In this document: piece by piece, positions 52,271 to 61,277 of the stretch
Position numbering within the stretch: the stretch's first letter is position 1
How the letters are laid out: each line of letters begins with the position of its first letter
NCBI RefSeq assembly: GCF_009362785.1
Contig: NZ_WHNQ01000026.1
Coordinates: 1 to 64,000, forward strand
Source: Paraburkholderia atlantica
GTDB lineage: Bacteria; Pseudomonadota; Gammaproteobacteria; Burkholderiales; Burkholderiaceae
Length of the DNA: 64,000 nt
Direction of reading: 5' to 3'
The notes under the pieces: model-generated
Told to the model about the DNA's origin: nothing
Database searches by the model: none
Seen by the model: the letters and a program-made list of their open reading frames with translations, nothing else
Program-made: the position numbers and the translations under genes

Positions 52271-53326
52271 ATGACGGAACAGGGAATCGACAAGGCATCC
52301 AGTTTCGAGGCCGCGCGCGCCCGTCTGCTGGCGCTCGCGTATCGGATGCTTGGCAGTCGTGCGGAGGCCGAAGACGTGATGCAGGACGTCTGGCTCAAAT
52401 GGCATCTGGCCGATACGCGGGCGGTGCAAACGCCGGTCGCGTGGCTCACCACGCTCACCACGCGCACGGCGATCGACCGTCTGCGGCACGCGCAGCGCGA
52501 GCGCGCGTCGCAGGCTAGCGGCTGGTTGCCGGAGCCGTGGCTCGACGAGGTCGCACCATCGGCCGAGGAGTTGGCATTGCGCGCGGCGGATATGTCATAT
52601 GGCGTGATGCTGCTGCTCGAACATCTGAAGCCAGACGAACGCGCGGCGTTCGTCCTGCATGAAGCGTTCGAGTGCGGTTATGCCGAAATCGCGTCGATTC
52701 TCGAGCGCACACCGGCCGCCTGCCGGCAAATGGTTCATCGCGCCAAGGAGCGTCTGAAACGTGCTGGCGCCCCGTTGGAGCGGCCCGATCCAGCGGTGCA
52801 TGGGCGAATCGTCGAGCGATTGCGCGCGGCGCTCGAAGCGCAAGACCGGGCGGGCTTGCTGCAGCTTTTCAGCGACGCGCCGCAACTGATCAGCGACGCA
52901 CCTTTGTACGCGACGCCCACTCCATTCCCCACGGCCAACGTGGCTCTTCGAGGGCAAGGGCCAACGCCTGGAGCCAAAGCGCAGCGTGCCCGCGAACCGG
53001 GCTCCGGTCCAAAGTGGATGGCTGTGATTACATCGCTCGCGCAACAGGCGAGCTATACCGAGGTGGTGTCGATGGCGGGTGCGGTGTGTATCGCGCTGTT
53101 CTGCGACGGCGACATCGTCGGATTGATCGACGTGGTGACGGATGGCACAACGGACCTTTCGGCGAAAATCATCTCGCTGCGCATCCTGACCAGCGCCGCG
53201 CATTTGCGGGCGGCCAACCAGATGCTGGGCCGTGACGCGGTCAAGGAACTGCTTGCCCGCATCAAGGGCCATCCCGGGGTGTCAGTTGCGGTGAGCCGCG
53301 ACTTCCCAGTTGATGTCGACGCATAG
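52271..53326 (+). CDS. ECF RNA polymerase sigma factor, SigJ/ECF41-like
   Basis: Protein of 351 residues. Sigma-70 region 2 (about 10-80: ARLLALAYRMLGSRAEAEDVMQDVWLKW) and region 4 (about 120-175: LLEHLKPDERAAFVLHEAFECGYAEIASIL) are followed by a long SnoaL-like C-terminal domain (about 185-330). Such a domain in the SigJ/ECF41 group can tune activity in cis in place of a separate anti-sigma factor. AGGTC upstream and the ATG at 52271 give the start. Its 3' end overlaps the convergent EAL gene by 45 bases. Confidence 0.88.
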   Translation: MTEQGIDKASSFEAARARLLALAYRMLGSRAEAEDVMQDVWLKWHLADTRAVQTPVAWLTTLTTRTAIDRLRHAQRERASQASGWLPEPWLDEVAPSAEELALRAADMSYGVMLLLEHLKPDERAAFVLHEAFECGYAEIASILERTPAACRQMVHRAKERLKRAGAPLERPDPAVHGRIVERLRAALEAQDRAGLLQLFSDAPQLISDAPLYATPTPFPTANVALRGQGPTPGAKAQRAREPGSGPKWMAVITSLAQQASYTEVVSMAGAVCIALFCDGDIVGLIDVVTDGTTDLSAKIISLRILTSAAHLRAANQMLGRDAVKELLARIKGHPGVSVAVSRDFPVDVDA

Positions 53327-54556
53327 CACCTGCGTACCATGCGAGTTATGCGCGGCAATCGAGGCCGTGACGCACAGGTGCGCTTCGTTGATCGACAGAT
53401 ACGGCGGCGTTAGATGAACCCGCCCCGGTTGACGCATCGCCTGAATGAAGTACGGGCGACGCTCCCAACTCGCGCCTTCGGAATGCAGCAGCGGGCTAAA
53501 GCGCTTTGCGCGTTGCGATGTGCGGCCCGGCGGCAGCACGTTGTCGCCGATCTGCCGGCCCGATCCGTCCAGGACAAAGCAGCGCGCCGTTTCCCCAAGC
53601 GCGAGCAGAGGAGCAGTCGCCTGCGTGATCGATTCCCCGGCAATCAACTGAACTGCGGCGGCCTCGAGCGCGGTGACATACGGCGCGAGCCGCGCGGATT
53701 GCGCTTTCTCTCGAGCGGCAACGCGTTCGCGCAGCGAAGCGGACAGCGAATCCATCAAGCCAGCGGCAACTTGCGGCTTGACGGGTTCGACGCTCGGGCC
53801 TGCGAAAAATGCGCCCTGGACGAAGTCCACATTGCATTCGAGCGCGATCAGCGCGTCGCGCTCGGTGCTCAGACCGCCCATCAGCACCAGTTGCCCGGAC
53901 TCGTGCAACAGAGAGACGAGGCCCGGCAACACGCGCTCGATGTGCGAGTGTTCACTCGCTTGCGCGAGGATGCAGCGGTCGAGCGTCACGATGTCCGGCC
54001 GCAGATTCCACACGCGGTCGATGTTCGAATGCTTGGCGCCAAAGCCGTCGAGCGCGATCAGAAAACCGGACTTGCGCAGCGAATCGACGATTTCGGCAAA
54101 GCGCGTGGTTTCACCGCCGGCCTGTTCGGATACTTCGAGCACCACGCGTTGCGGCGGCAGGCCGAGCGTCTTCAGGCTGGCAAGCAGCGCGTCGCCGTAG
54201 CTGGTGTCCATCAGTGCGGCCGGATGCAGGCTCAGGAAAAGCCATTCGTCGTGGCTGTCGAACGCATTGAAGTTGCCGAGGTGCAGCGATTCGGCCAGCC
54301 GTCCCAGTTCCAGCAGGTCGCCGCGTCGCGCGGCCTGCGTAAAGACTTCGTGCGAGGGCACTTGCCGCTCATGCTCGTCGTGCACGCGCAGCGACGCGTG
54401 ATAGCCGATCGCGCGCCGGTGCGATACCGAGAAGACCGGTTGAAACACGCTGAAAACGGTGTAGCCGCCATACAGAACGGTTCGGCGGGAGCCTTCGTCG
54501 CCGGCCATCGGGCGTGGTGGCTGGAAGCCGGGAGGATCGAGTTCGATCATGCTCAT
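53282..54556 (-). CDS. Catalytically degenerate EAL-domain protein
   Basis: Protein of 424 residues. The EAL-type phosphodiesterase fold covers about 36-265. The motif that gives the family its name is replaced: YEALLR is here YHASLR (residues 52-57). The metal-binding DDFG has become DGFG (170-173), and the catalytic lysine (KID) is TLD (191-193). LEVSE is kept. It therefore probably binds c-di-GMP or a protein without hydrolysing the nucleotide. A C-terminal domain of about 150 residues, possibly PDC/CHASE-like, follows (about 270-424). It overlaps the sigma-factor gene tail to tail. Confidence 0.8.
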   Translation of the reverse strand: MSMIELDPPGFQPPRPMAGDEGSRRTVLYGGYTVFSVFQPVFSVSHRRAIGYHASLRVHDEHERQVPSHEVFTQAARRGDLLELGRLAESLHLGNFNAFDSHDEWLFLSLHPAALMDTSYGDALLASLKTLGLPPQRVVLEVSEQAGGETTRFAEIVDSLRKSGFLIALDGFGAKHSNIDRVWNLRPDIVTLDRCILAQASEHSHIERVLPGLVSLLHESGQLVLMGGLSTERDALIALECNVDFVQGAFFAGPSVEPVKPQVAAGLMDSLSASLRERVAAREKAQSARLAPYVTALEAAAVQLIAGESITQATAPLLALGETARCFVLDGSGRQIGDNVLPPGRTSQRAKRFSPLLHSEGASWERRPYFIQAMRQPGRVHLTPPYLSINEAHLCVTASIAAHNSHGTQVLCVDINWEVAAHRN

Positions 54557-54876
54557 CGTGTCGGTCGTGTGGAAATGGCGGCGCTTGCAGGGCTCGGCAG
54601 GAGTTCGCAGGCGCAGACTAAGAGTTTACAGGATAGTCGAGCAAGAACTATGCGCGTGCATCAACAAAGCTTGAGCGCCCACCAGCAATGCTCCGAGGAA
54701 AATATTGTGCGCCCGCTCCGGGACGAAGGCGATGACACGCACTTCGCTGGTGCGGGACGCGCCCTGTTGCGGGTCGCTGACGCTGTTCGAGGAGGCTGCG
54801 TGCGGGCTCCGCGGAGGGATGCCCGGAAATCCGGTTGCGAGTGCGCGAGGATGCGTCGTGCTGCCTCGCGCGGCTT
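54557..54876. other. Gap between the EAL and MFS genes, no gene seen
   Basis: About 320 bases on the minus-strand side of two same-strand genes. Overlapping frames exist but have no domain similarity. It should contain the EAL promoter; no convincing -10/-35 pair was found. Confidence 0.4.
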
Positions 54877-56379
54877 TCAGGTCCGCTCTGAAGGATCGGT
54901 CTTTTTCGCCGGCGTGCGGATCTCCGGCGACAACTGCGCAAAGATCCATGACGAGCATGCGGTGATGATGCCGACACACAGGAACGTCGCATGAAACGCC
55001 GGCAGCGAATTGGCAGCGGTCACGCGTTGCATGATGCCGGTAAAGGTCGTCAGCAGTGCACCGGCCACCGTCACGCCGAGACTCATAGAAAGCATCTGCA
55101 CGAGCGAAAACAGGCTATTGCCGCTGCTCGCTCCGCCGGTACCCAGGTCCTTCAGCGTCAACGTGTTCATCGCGGTGAACTGCATCGAGTTCACGCCGCC
55201 GAAGATCGCCAGTTGCACGAGCCGCAGCCACAGCGGCTGATTCGTGCTCGTGAGCGCGAAACTCGCCATCATCAGGCCGACCAGAATCGTGTTCGCCATC
55301 AGCACGCGCCGGTAGCTGTACCTCAGAATCAGCGTCGTCACGAGACGCTTCGTTGCCATGCCCGCGGCCGCCACGGGCAGCATCATCAGCCCGGCTTCGA
55401 ATGCGCTATAGCCGAGGCTCACCTGCAACAGCAGAGGAATCAGGTAGGGCATCGAGCCGCTGCCGATCCGCGCGAACAGATTGCCGAGCAGCCCGACGCT
55501 AAACGTGTGGATCTTGAACAGATCGAGCGGAAAGATCGGCGCGGGCTCGCGCACTGCGTGCAGACCATAGGCAACGAAGCACGCCAAGCTCAGAATCAGC
55601 AGCACCAGCACCGTCGCATGTTGAATGCCGAACTCGGTGCGGCCATCGAGCGCGAACGAAATTGCCACCATGCCCACCACCAGCAGCAGGTAGCCGCCGA
55701 GGTCGAATTTGCCCGTGTGTTCGTTGCGGCTATCCGGCATGAAGATAAACGTCGCAATGCAGCCCACGATGCCCACCGGCACGTTGATCAGAAAGATCCA
55801 GTGCCACGTCGGGATCTTGACGAGCCAGCCGCCGAGCGTCGGTCCGATCAATGGTCCGATCAGACCCGGGATCGCCACGAACGACAACGCCGGCAGATAA
55901 CGCTCCGCCGGAAAGGTACGCAGCACCGCGAGCCGTCCAACCGGCAGCAGCATCGCGCCGCCCACGCCTTGCAGAATGCGGAACAGCACCAGTTGGTTCA
56001 GCGTGTGCGCGTTCGCGCACAGCAACGAGCCCACTGCGAACACGAGGATCGCACTGAAGAACACGCGCCGCGTGCCGAGTTTGTCGGCGAGCCAGCCGGA
56101 CACGGGGATCATCACCGCCATCGTCAGCGAGTAGGCGATCACCACCGATTGCATGCGCAGCGGCAGCTCGCCGAGGCTTGTCGCCATCGCGGGAAGTGCG
56201 GTGTTGACGATCGTCGAATCGAGCGTCTGCATGAAGAAGCCGGTGGCGACCAGCCACAGCATCACCGTCAGCGCGCGGGGCGAAGGGCCCGAGGGGACGT
56301 CGGGAGCGAGGGCGGGCGGAGTCGGCGTCGTGGACATATGAAGCGGCTGGGCGCGCTCGGTCGGGCTGGGACTCGCCAT
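54877..56379 (-). CDS. mdtD: MFS multidrug transporter, MdtD/EmrB type
   Basis: Drug/proton antiporter of the DHA2 family, 500 residues with about 14 helices. The block FMQTLDSTIVNTALPAM matches helix 1 of MdtD/EmrB, GWLADKLGTRRVFF is the MFS loop 2-3 motif, and RILQGVGGAMLLPVGRLAVL the antiporter motif C region. The end keeps MNTLTLKDL and SSGNSLFSLVQMLSMSLGVT as in E. coli MdtD. No membrane-fusion or RND partner is nearby. An in-frame ATG 14 codons downstream (56337) is an alternative start. The MocR gene upstream on the same strand may regulate other targets. Confidence 0.85.
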   Translation of the reverse strand: MASPSPTERAQPLHMSTTPTPPALAPDVPSGPSPRALTVMLWLVATGFFMQTLDSTIVNTALPAMATSLGELPLRMQSVVIAYSLTMAVMIPVSGWLADKLGTRRVFFSAILVFAVGSLLCANAHTLNQLVLFRILQGVGGAMLLPVGRLAVLRTFPAERYLPALSFVAIPGLIGPLIGPTLGGWLVKIPTWHWIFLINVPVGIVGCIATFIFMPDSRNEHTGKFDLGGYLLLVVGMVAISFALDGRTEFGIQHATVLVLLILSLACFVAYGLHAVREPAPIFPLDLFKIHTFSVGLLGNLFARIGSGSMPYLIPLLLQVSLGYSAFEAGLMMLPVAAAGMATKRLVTTLILRYSYRRVLMANTILVGLMMASFALTSTNQPLWLRLVQLAIFGGVNSMQFTAMNTLTLKDLGTGGASSGNSLFSLVQMLSMSLGVTVAGALLTTFTGIMQRVTAANSLPAFHATFLCVGIITACSSWIFAQLSPEIRTPAKKTDPSERT

Positions 56380-56466
56380 TCTAGGGAAAAGCGGGTTCCG
56401 GCGCAGCGAGCGGCGCAGCCTTGCGCAGGTGTCGGGGCTGCATCCAGGCCGCGTTCTGCGCGGTGT

Positions 56467-57885
56467 TCACACATCAGCCGGCAACTGGGCCGCCGCCTGA
56501 AAAAACGCCTGCGCCCGTGGCTCGTTGCCAAACGCCACATGAATCCTGATCCACGGGCTCGCCTCCCGGTTCGGCCTGAAGTGTTGTCCGGGCAGCACCG
56601 TCACACCGAGCGGCACACCGCATTCAACGAGCCGCTCGGCGTCCGCGACATGGGGCACGCGCGCCCACACGAACTTGCCGCCCGCGGGTTCCTCGAAAAT
56701 CTCCCAGCCGGCATCTTCGAGTGTCTGGACGGTCGAGCCGAGCGCGCCGCGCATCTGGCGGCGCAGTCGCTCAAGATATTTGCGATATGCGCCGCGCTCC
56801 AGCATCGACACCGTAACCGCTTCGGCAAATCGCGAGCAGCCGATGCTCGTCAGCATCTTGATGTTAGCCAGATCCTTGATGATCGCGTGACTCGCAACCA
56901 CGCAGCCGATCCGCAGCGACGACGACAGCGTCTTCGATAACCCGCCGATGTAGATCACCTGTTCGAGTTGGTCGAGTGTCGCGAGGCGATCGGTGAGCTC
57001 GGTCTGAAAATCCGCGTAGATATCGTCCTCGATAATCTGGAAGCCATGCTCACGCGCCATTTGCAGCAAACGGAACGCGACCTGCGGTGCGACCGTGGTG
57101 CCGGTCGGATTGTGGAACACGGTGTTGATGAACAGCAATCTGGGCCGGTGCAGCTTCAATTGCGCCTGCATCACGTCGAGGTCGGGACCGCTGCCGGTGC
57201 GCGGAATGCCGATCAGCTTCATGCCGTGCAGTCGCAACAGGCCGTACAGGTTGTAGTAACCGGGGTCCTCGACAAAGATCGTGTCGCCAGGCTTCAGCAT
57301 GTAGCGCACCAGCAGATCGAACGCCTGGCTCGCGCCATCGGTGATCAGAATCTGCGACCCGTCCGCCTGGATGCCCAACTGGCCAATACGGCTGCGCAAC
57401 TGTTCGCGCAACACGGGAGTGCCGAGCGGCGTCGCGTACTCGACCATGCTCGCCGGATCGGTTCGCGACACATGGCGGATCGCCTGCGCAATGCCATCGA
57501 TGTCGCGCCAGCTTTCCGGAATGAATCCGCTGCTGAGCTTCAGCGTCTCGCCCGGAAAGTTGAATTGTTCGAGCAAATGGTCCGACTCGACATCGGCTCG
57601 GCGCGGGTCCGATGTGCCCTGACAGCGCATGTCCGTCGGTTGGCGATCGGCGACGTAGAAGCCGGAGCCGTGGCGCGAGTCGACATAGCCGAGCGACACC
57701 AGCCGGTCGTACGCCTCGATCACCGGAAAGCGGCTTACGCCGAAGTCGGCGGCGAACTGGCGGATCGACGGCAGCTTCGAGCCGGGATGCGCATTGCGCG
57801 AGCGAATCCACGCCGACACGCCCGTGACGATCTGCTCGGTAAGCGGTACGCCGTTGTCCCGATCGAGCCGGATTTCGAGTTTCAT
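56467..57885 (-). CDS. MocR-family transcriptional regulator (GntR HTH plus aminotransferase domain)
   Basis: Protein of 472 residues. The winged GntR helix-turn-helix is at about 10-75 (GSKLPSIRQFAADFGVSRFPVIEAY). A class I aminotransferase domain follows (about 105-460), with LITDGASQAFDLL, NPTG and the PLP lysine in GGLSKTLSSSLRIG. MocR regulators bind PLP or amino-acid adducts to control nearby genes. Upstream, inverted AACTGTTC/GAACAGTT half-sites overlap a TTGACA-type -35, suggesting autoregulation. The DUF2917 gene is divergent and may be a target. Confidence 0.9.
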   Translation of the reverse strand: MKLEIRLDRDNGVPLTEQIVTGVSAWIRSRNAHPGSKLPSIRQFAADFGVSRFPVIEAYDRLVSLGYVDSRHGSGFYVADRQPTDMRCQGTSDPRRADVESDHLLEQFNFPGETLKLSSGFIPESWRDIDGIAQAIRHVSRTDPASMVEYATPLGTPVLREQLRSRIGQLGIQADGSQILITDGASQAFDLLVRYMLKPGDTIFVEDPGYYNLYGLLRLHGMKLIGIPRTGSGPDLDVMQAQLKLHRPRLLFINTVFHNPTGTTVAPQVAFRLLQMAREHGFQIIEDDIYADFQTELTDRLATLDQLEQVIYIGGLSKTLSSSLRIGCVVASHAIIKDLANIKMLTSIGCSRFAEAVTVSMLERGAYRKYLERLRRQMRGALGSTVQTLEDAGWEIFEEPAGGKFVWARVPHVADAERLVECGVPLGVTVLPGQHFRPNREASPWIRIHVAFGNEPRAQAFFQAAAQLPADV

Positions 57886-57923
57886 ACGCTTGCCTTCTGT
57901 AGCCGGCCTGCGAAACGCAAGCT

Positions 57924-58001
57924 TTTAACCTGCGTCGCGCGAGCCATGTCAACTGTTCGGTTTTTTGACTGAACAGTTCCGATGAAAGTGTTCGGAACTG
58001 T
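57924..58001. promoter_or_regulatory. MocR/DUF2917 divergent promoter with three operator half-sites
   Basis: On the minus strand TTGACA (57947-57952) and GTTAAA (57924-57929) are 17 bases apart, a good MocR promoter. AACTGTTC (57951-57958) pairs with GAACAGTT (57971-57978). ACAGTTCCGA (57973-57982) also pairs perfectly with TCGGAACTGT (57992-58001). Three related half-sites thus lie over the -35 of MocR and before the DUF2917 gene. Confidence 0.6.
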
Positions 58002-58067
58002 GCATGGGTTTCCGATCATCGCACGCCAATAATCGGTACAACAGAAAGTTCTTCGAGGAGAATGGCG

Positions 58068-58373
58068 ATGCGAGAAGTGCGAGTTTTCGAACTGGAACAC
58101 GGCGAGCCCGTCACGGCCTGGCGGGTTGCGCGTCCGTCGATTTTCAAGATGATCAGCGGCAATGTCTGGCTGACCGTCGAGGGCGAGCATGAAGATCACT
58201 GGCTGGCGGCAGGGCAGTCGATCGAGCTGGCGCGTGGATCGGTGGCTTGGATCAGCGCGGGGCGGGAGGGGGCGCGTTTCGCGCTGGCGAGCGGTTCGGC
58301 ACGCAAGCCGCCGGCGCTGCTATTCGGCTGGCCGATACCGACTTGGCTCGCGCGTCGGCCAGGTGTGGTCTGA
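58068..58373 (+). CDS. DUF2917 domain-containing protein
   Basis: Protein of 101 residues matching the DUF2917 pattern: WRVARPSIFKMISGNVWLTVEGEHEDHWLAAGQSIEL, a cupin-like half-barrel, with a short C-terminal region. The start at 58068 is chosen because GAGGAG (58055-58060) is seven bases upstream; an ATG two codons earlier is too close. Function unknown. Its divergence from a MocR gene with a shared operator suggests MocR control. Confidence 0.75.
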   Translation: MREVRVFELEHGEPVTAWRVARPSIFKMISGNVWLTVEGEHEDHWLAAGQSIELARGSVAWISAGREGARFALASGSARKPPALLFGWPIPTWLARRPGVV

Positions 58374-58418
58374 TGCGGGGCAAAGGCGAGCAGGCCAGAC
58401 GTAGCCCCTAAGCAGCCC

Positions 58419-59660
58419 TCAAGCAGCCCCGCCCGCCTCATACTCCCCGATATACCGCGCTCGTGGCCGGATCAACCGGCCATCGCGCGTCTGCTCCATC
58501 GCGTGCGCGATCCAGCCGACCACCCGTCCGAGCGCGAACAGCGTGAACGCGGCGCCGGTCGGCAAGCCGAGCACGCGCTCGATCGCCGCAAGCGCGAAAT
58601 CCACCGTCGGCTCGGCGCCGGTCGTGTCGCGCACCGCTCGCGCAAGCTGCAGCACCTCGTTGAGCGGCGAGCGGGCCGGCGCGCAGTCGGCGAGCATCGT
58701 CAGCAACAGCCGCGCGCGCGGATCGCCGTCCGGATAGAGCGGATGACCGAAGCCCGACAACACCGGACCTTGAGCGCCGTGCTCGTGCCGCGCGAGACGG
58801 TTCGCCAGATAGCGGTCCAGATCGGGCGAGCGCGACGCCTCGTCGAGCAGCGCCGCGATGCGCACGGTCTCGCCGCCGTGACGCGGCCCGGAGAGCGCCG
58901 CGAGCCCGCCCGCGACCGCGCCGAACAAGTGCGTGCCCGTCGACGTGATGCAGCGGACCGTGAACGTCGACGCATTCAGCTCGTGATCCGCGCACGCGAC
59001 CAGCGCCGCGCGCAGCAGCCCGCTTTGCTGCCGGCTGCGCACCCGCCAGGCCGTCGCGATCTGCCGATGCAGCGGTTGGTTCGACGGCGCCGCCGGCAGC
59101 ATCGCGGCGGCCAGCAGCCGCATCACGGCGCACGCGGTGTCGAGCTGCGCGTCGCGGCCGAGCGCCCACACGCGCGGCATCTGCGCGGCCGCGGCCGGCA
59201 GCAGCACGAGCGCGCGATCGAGCGGCGTGCTGTCACTCCACAGCTTGAGCCACGCCGCCCATTGCGCGGGAGCGAGCGGCACGGCGGGCGCATCGGCAAT
59301 GCGCCGCGCGCTGCATTGCCACAGCAGCGCCGCGACGTCTTCGAGTGACGCACCGCGTGCGAGCTCGATCGCATCGTGCCCGCGATACAGCAGCCGACCG
59401 TCCGCGACCAGCGTGATCGACGATTCGAGTACCGGCACGCCCCAGTCGAGCACTTTCTGCGCGACCTTGCCCGCGCGCTTGCCGTCCGCCTTGCGACGCG
59501 CGAGGCGGCGCACCTCGGCGGCATCGTAGAGTCGATGCCGGCCTTGCGCATCCGGCGACGAGCCGAGCATGCCGCGGCTCACGTACGCGTACAGCGTCGG
59601 CACGCTGACGCCGAGCGTTGCGGCCGCTTCGGCGGCGGTCAGGTAAAGCGGAGCTGACAT
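58419..59660 (-). CDS. Helix-turn-helix/citrate synthase-like fusion protein
   Basis: Protein of 413 residues. The first 55 form a MerR/excisionase-type helix-turn-helix (LTAAEAAATLGVSVPTLYAYVSRGML then HRLYDAAEVRRLARR). The rest is a citrate-synthase fold: SSITLVADGRLLYRGHDA, NASTFTVRCITSTGT, GPRHGGETVR, and GFGHPLYPDGDPRA. The expected catalytic histidines and the later aspartate (VDFALAAIE) are retained, so it may be an enzyme-regulator. Upstream at 59683-59719 lie AATCAA/TTGATT inverted repeats, a plausible autoregulatory operator. The divergent CoA-transferase is its likely partner; the acyl substrate is unknown. Confidence 0.85.
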   Translation of the reverse strand: MSAPLYLTAAEAAATLGVSVPTLYAYVSRGMLGSSPDAQGRHRLYDAAEVRRLARRKADGKRAGKVAQKVLDWGVPVLESSITLVADGRLLYRGHDAIELARGASLEDVAALLWQCSARRIADAPAVPLAPAQWAAWLKLWSDSTPLDRALVLLPAAAAQMPRVWALGRDAQLDTACAVMRLLAAAMLPAAPSNQPLHRQIATAWRVRSRQQSGLLRAALVACADHELNASTFTVRCITSTGTHLFGAVAGGLAALSGPRHGGETVRIAALLDEASRSPDLDRYLANRLARHEHGAQGPVLSGFGHPLYPDGDPRARLLLTMLADCAPARSPLNEVLQLARAVRDTTGAEPTVDFALAAIERVLGLPTGAAFTLFALGRVVGWIAHAMEQTRDGRLIRPRARYIGEYEAGGAA

Positions 59661-59682
59661 GAAAGCGCGCGGAAACCGAAGA

Positions 59683-59719
59683 AATCAATATATGTTGATT
59701 ATCATAATCAAGATTGATT
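59683..59719. promoter_or_regulatory. AATCAA/TTGATT operator between the citrate synthase fusion and CoA-transferase genes
   Basis: Two inverted repeats with the same half-sites: AATCAA-N6-TTGATT (59683-59700) and AATCAA-N2-TTGATT (59706-59719). Their centres are 21 bases apart, two helical turns. A further GATTAT/ATAATC symmetry (59697-59709) joins them. The stretch is strongly A/T-rich in a GC-rich region and lies directly upstream of the fusion gene. Confidence 0.6.
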
Positions 59720-59786
59720 GCGGCAAGGCGCAAATTTAGACTCGGTGCACCTGCTTCCTGTCCGCGCGGTCAACGCGCCCGATGCC

Positions 59787-61196
59787 ATGACACCCGAACT
59801 CGCCCTCAAGCACATCTGGACCCTCGCCGGCTGCGATCCGGTCGCGCTGCACGCCGTGTCGCTTGCCGGCGCGGACCCCGGCTTGCCGTCGGTCTATCAC
59901 GTCGGCAGCCTCGCGTCGTCGACCATCGCCGCGACTGGCCTCGCGGCCGCCGAATACTGGCGCCTGCGCAGCGGACGCAGGCAACGGGTATCGGTGCAGA
60001 TGCGTCGCGCGCTGGCGGCTTTTCGCAGCGAACGCTATCTGCGAATCGACGATGGGCCGCCGCCCGCGCTGCGCGATCCGGTTACCGGCTTCTACGAAAC
60101 GGGCGACGGCCGCTGGATTCAGCTGCACACGAATTTTGCGCATCACTTGAAGGGTGTGCTCGACGTGCTCGGCTGTGAGAATGGGCGCGAATCGGTGGCG
60201 GCCGCGATTCGCGGCTGGGAGGGCGCGACGCTCGATCAAACGCTCGCTGACGCGGGCCTGTGCGCCGCCCTGATTCGCACGCCCGACGAATGGGCCGCGC
60301 TCGAGCAGGCCAAAGCGATCGCGCGCCTGCCGCTGTTCGAGATCGAGCGCATCGGCGACGCGCCGGCGGAGCCGCCGCGCCACGCCGACGCTGACGCCGA
60401 ACCCGGCATCGACCGTCCGCTCGCGTGCGTGCGGGTGCTGGATCTGTCGCGGATCATCGCCGGACCGGTGGCCGGCCGCGCGCTCGCGCATCATGGCGCG
60501 GACGTGATGACGATCAACGGGCCGCATCTGCCGAACATCGCGCCGCTCGTGATCGACAACGGCCGCGGCAAACGTTCGGCGCTCGTCGATCTGCGCGACG
60601 CAGCGGGCTGCGAAACGTTGCGCGGACTCGCGCGCGATGCCGACGTGTTCCTGCAGGCCTATCGTCCGGGCGCGCTCGCGGCGCGCGGCTTCGGGCCCGA
60701 CGAACTGGCGCGGCTGCGGCCTGGCATCGTCTATGTGTCGGTTTGCGCTTACGGGTACACGGGGCCGTGGGCGCAGCGACGCGGTTTCGATAGTCTGGTG
60801 CAGTCGGCGAGCGGCATCGCGTGGACTGAGCGCGCGGCGGCGGGTTCGGCCGAGCCGCGGCATCTGCCGTGTCAGGCGCTCGATCACGCGACCGGCTATC
60901 TGGCCGCGTTCGGCGCGATGGTCGCGCTCGCGCGGCGGGCTCGCGAAGGCGGCAGCTGGCATGTGAAGGTGTCGCTTGCGCAGACCGGGCGTTGGCTGCA
61001 GTCGTTCGGGCTGCTGGCCGATGGGCAGCAGGCGCCCGAGGTGTCGCTCGACGATGTGCGCGATTGCGTCGCGAGCGTGCAATCGGAGTTCGGGCGCGTG
61101 CTAGGCGTTCAGCCTGCCGAAGAACTGGAACAGACACCGGCGTTTTATGCGCAGCCGCCTGCCCGCATCGGCGCGCACGAAGCCCGTTGGACGTGA
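59787..61196 (+). CDS. CaiB/BaiF family CoA-transferase
   Basis: Class III CoA-transferase of 469 residues. The N-terminal third is a degenerate copy (about 20-180), and the typical domain begins around VRVLDLSRIIAGPVAGRALAHHGADVMTING, followed by RGKRSALVDLRDAAG and DVFLQAYRPGALAARG. Such enzymes move CoA between carboxylic acids. The ATG at 59787 is chosen; in-frame GTG at 59745 and other upstream starts are possible. It is divergent from the citrate synthase fusion, with a shared operator, so the two may form one acyl-CoA pathway. Substrates are not predictable. Confidence 0.83.
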   Translation: MTPELALKHIWTLAGCDPVALHAVSLAGADPGLPSVYHVGSLASSTIAATGLAAAEYWRLRSGRRQRVSVQMRRALAAFRSERYLRIDDGPPPALRDPVTGFYETGDGRWIQLHTNFAHHLKGVLDVLGCENGRESVAAAIRGWEGATLDQTLADAGLCAALIRTPDEWAALEQAKAIARLPLFEIERIGDAPAEPPRHADADAEPGIDRPLACVRVLDLSRIIAGPVAGRALAHHGADVMTINGPHLPNIAPLVIDNGRGKRSALVDLRDAAGCETLRGLARDADVFLQAYRPGALAARGFGPDELARLRPGIVYVSVCAYGYTGPWAQRRGFDSLVQSASGIAWTERAAAGSAEPRHLPCQALDHATGYLAAFGAMVALARRAREGGSWHVKVSLAQTGRWLQSFGLLADGQQAPEVSLDDVRDCVASVQSEFGRVLGVQPAEELEQTPAFYAQPPARIGAHEARWT

Positions 61197-61277
61197 CGGG
61201 GCAGCGTGCGCCCGCGTTGGAGTTTGGAGTTTGAACCGCGGCGCGCCCGGCTGCCGGACCATTCACCGAGTCGCAGC

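Noticed and set aside
54991..56940. 649-codon plus-strand frame opposite the MFS and MocR genes
   Set aside because: Gln/His/Arg-rich translation of the reverse strand of a membrane transporter; no hydrophobic helices or motif.
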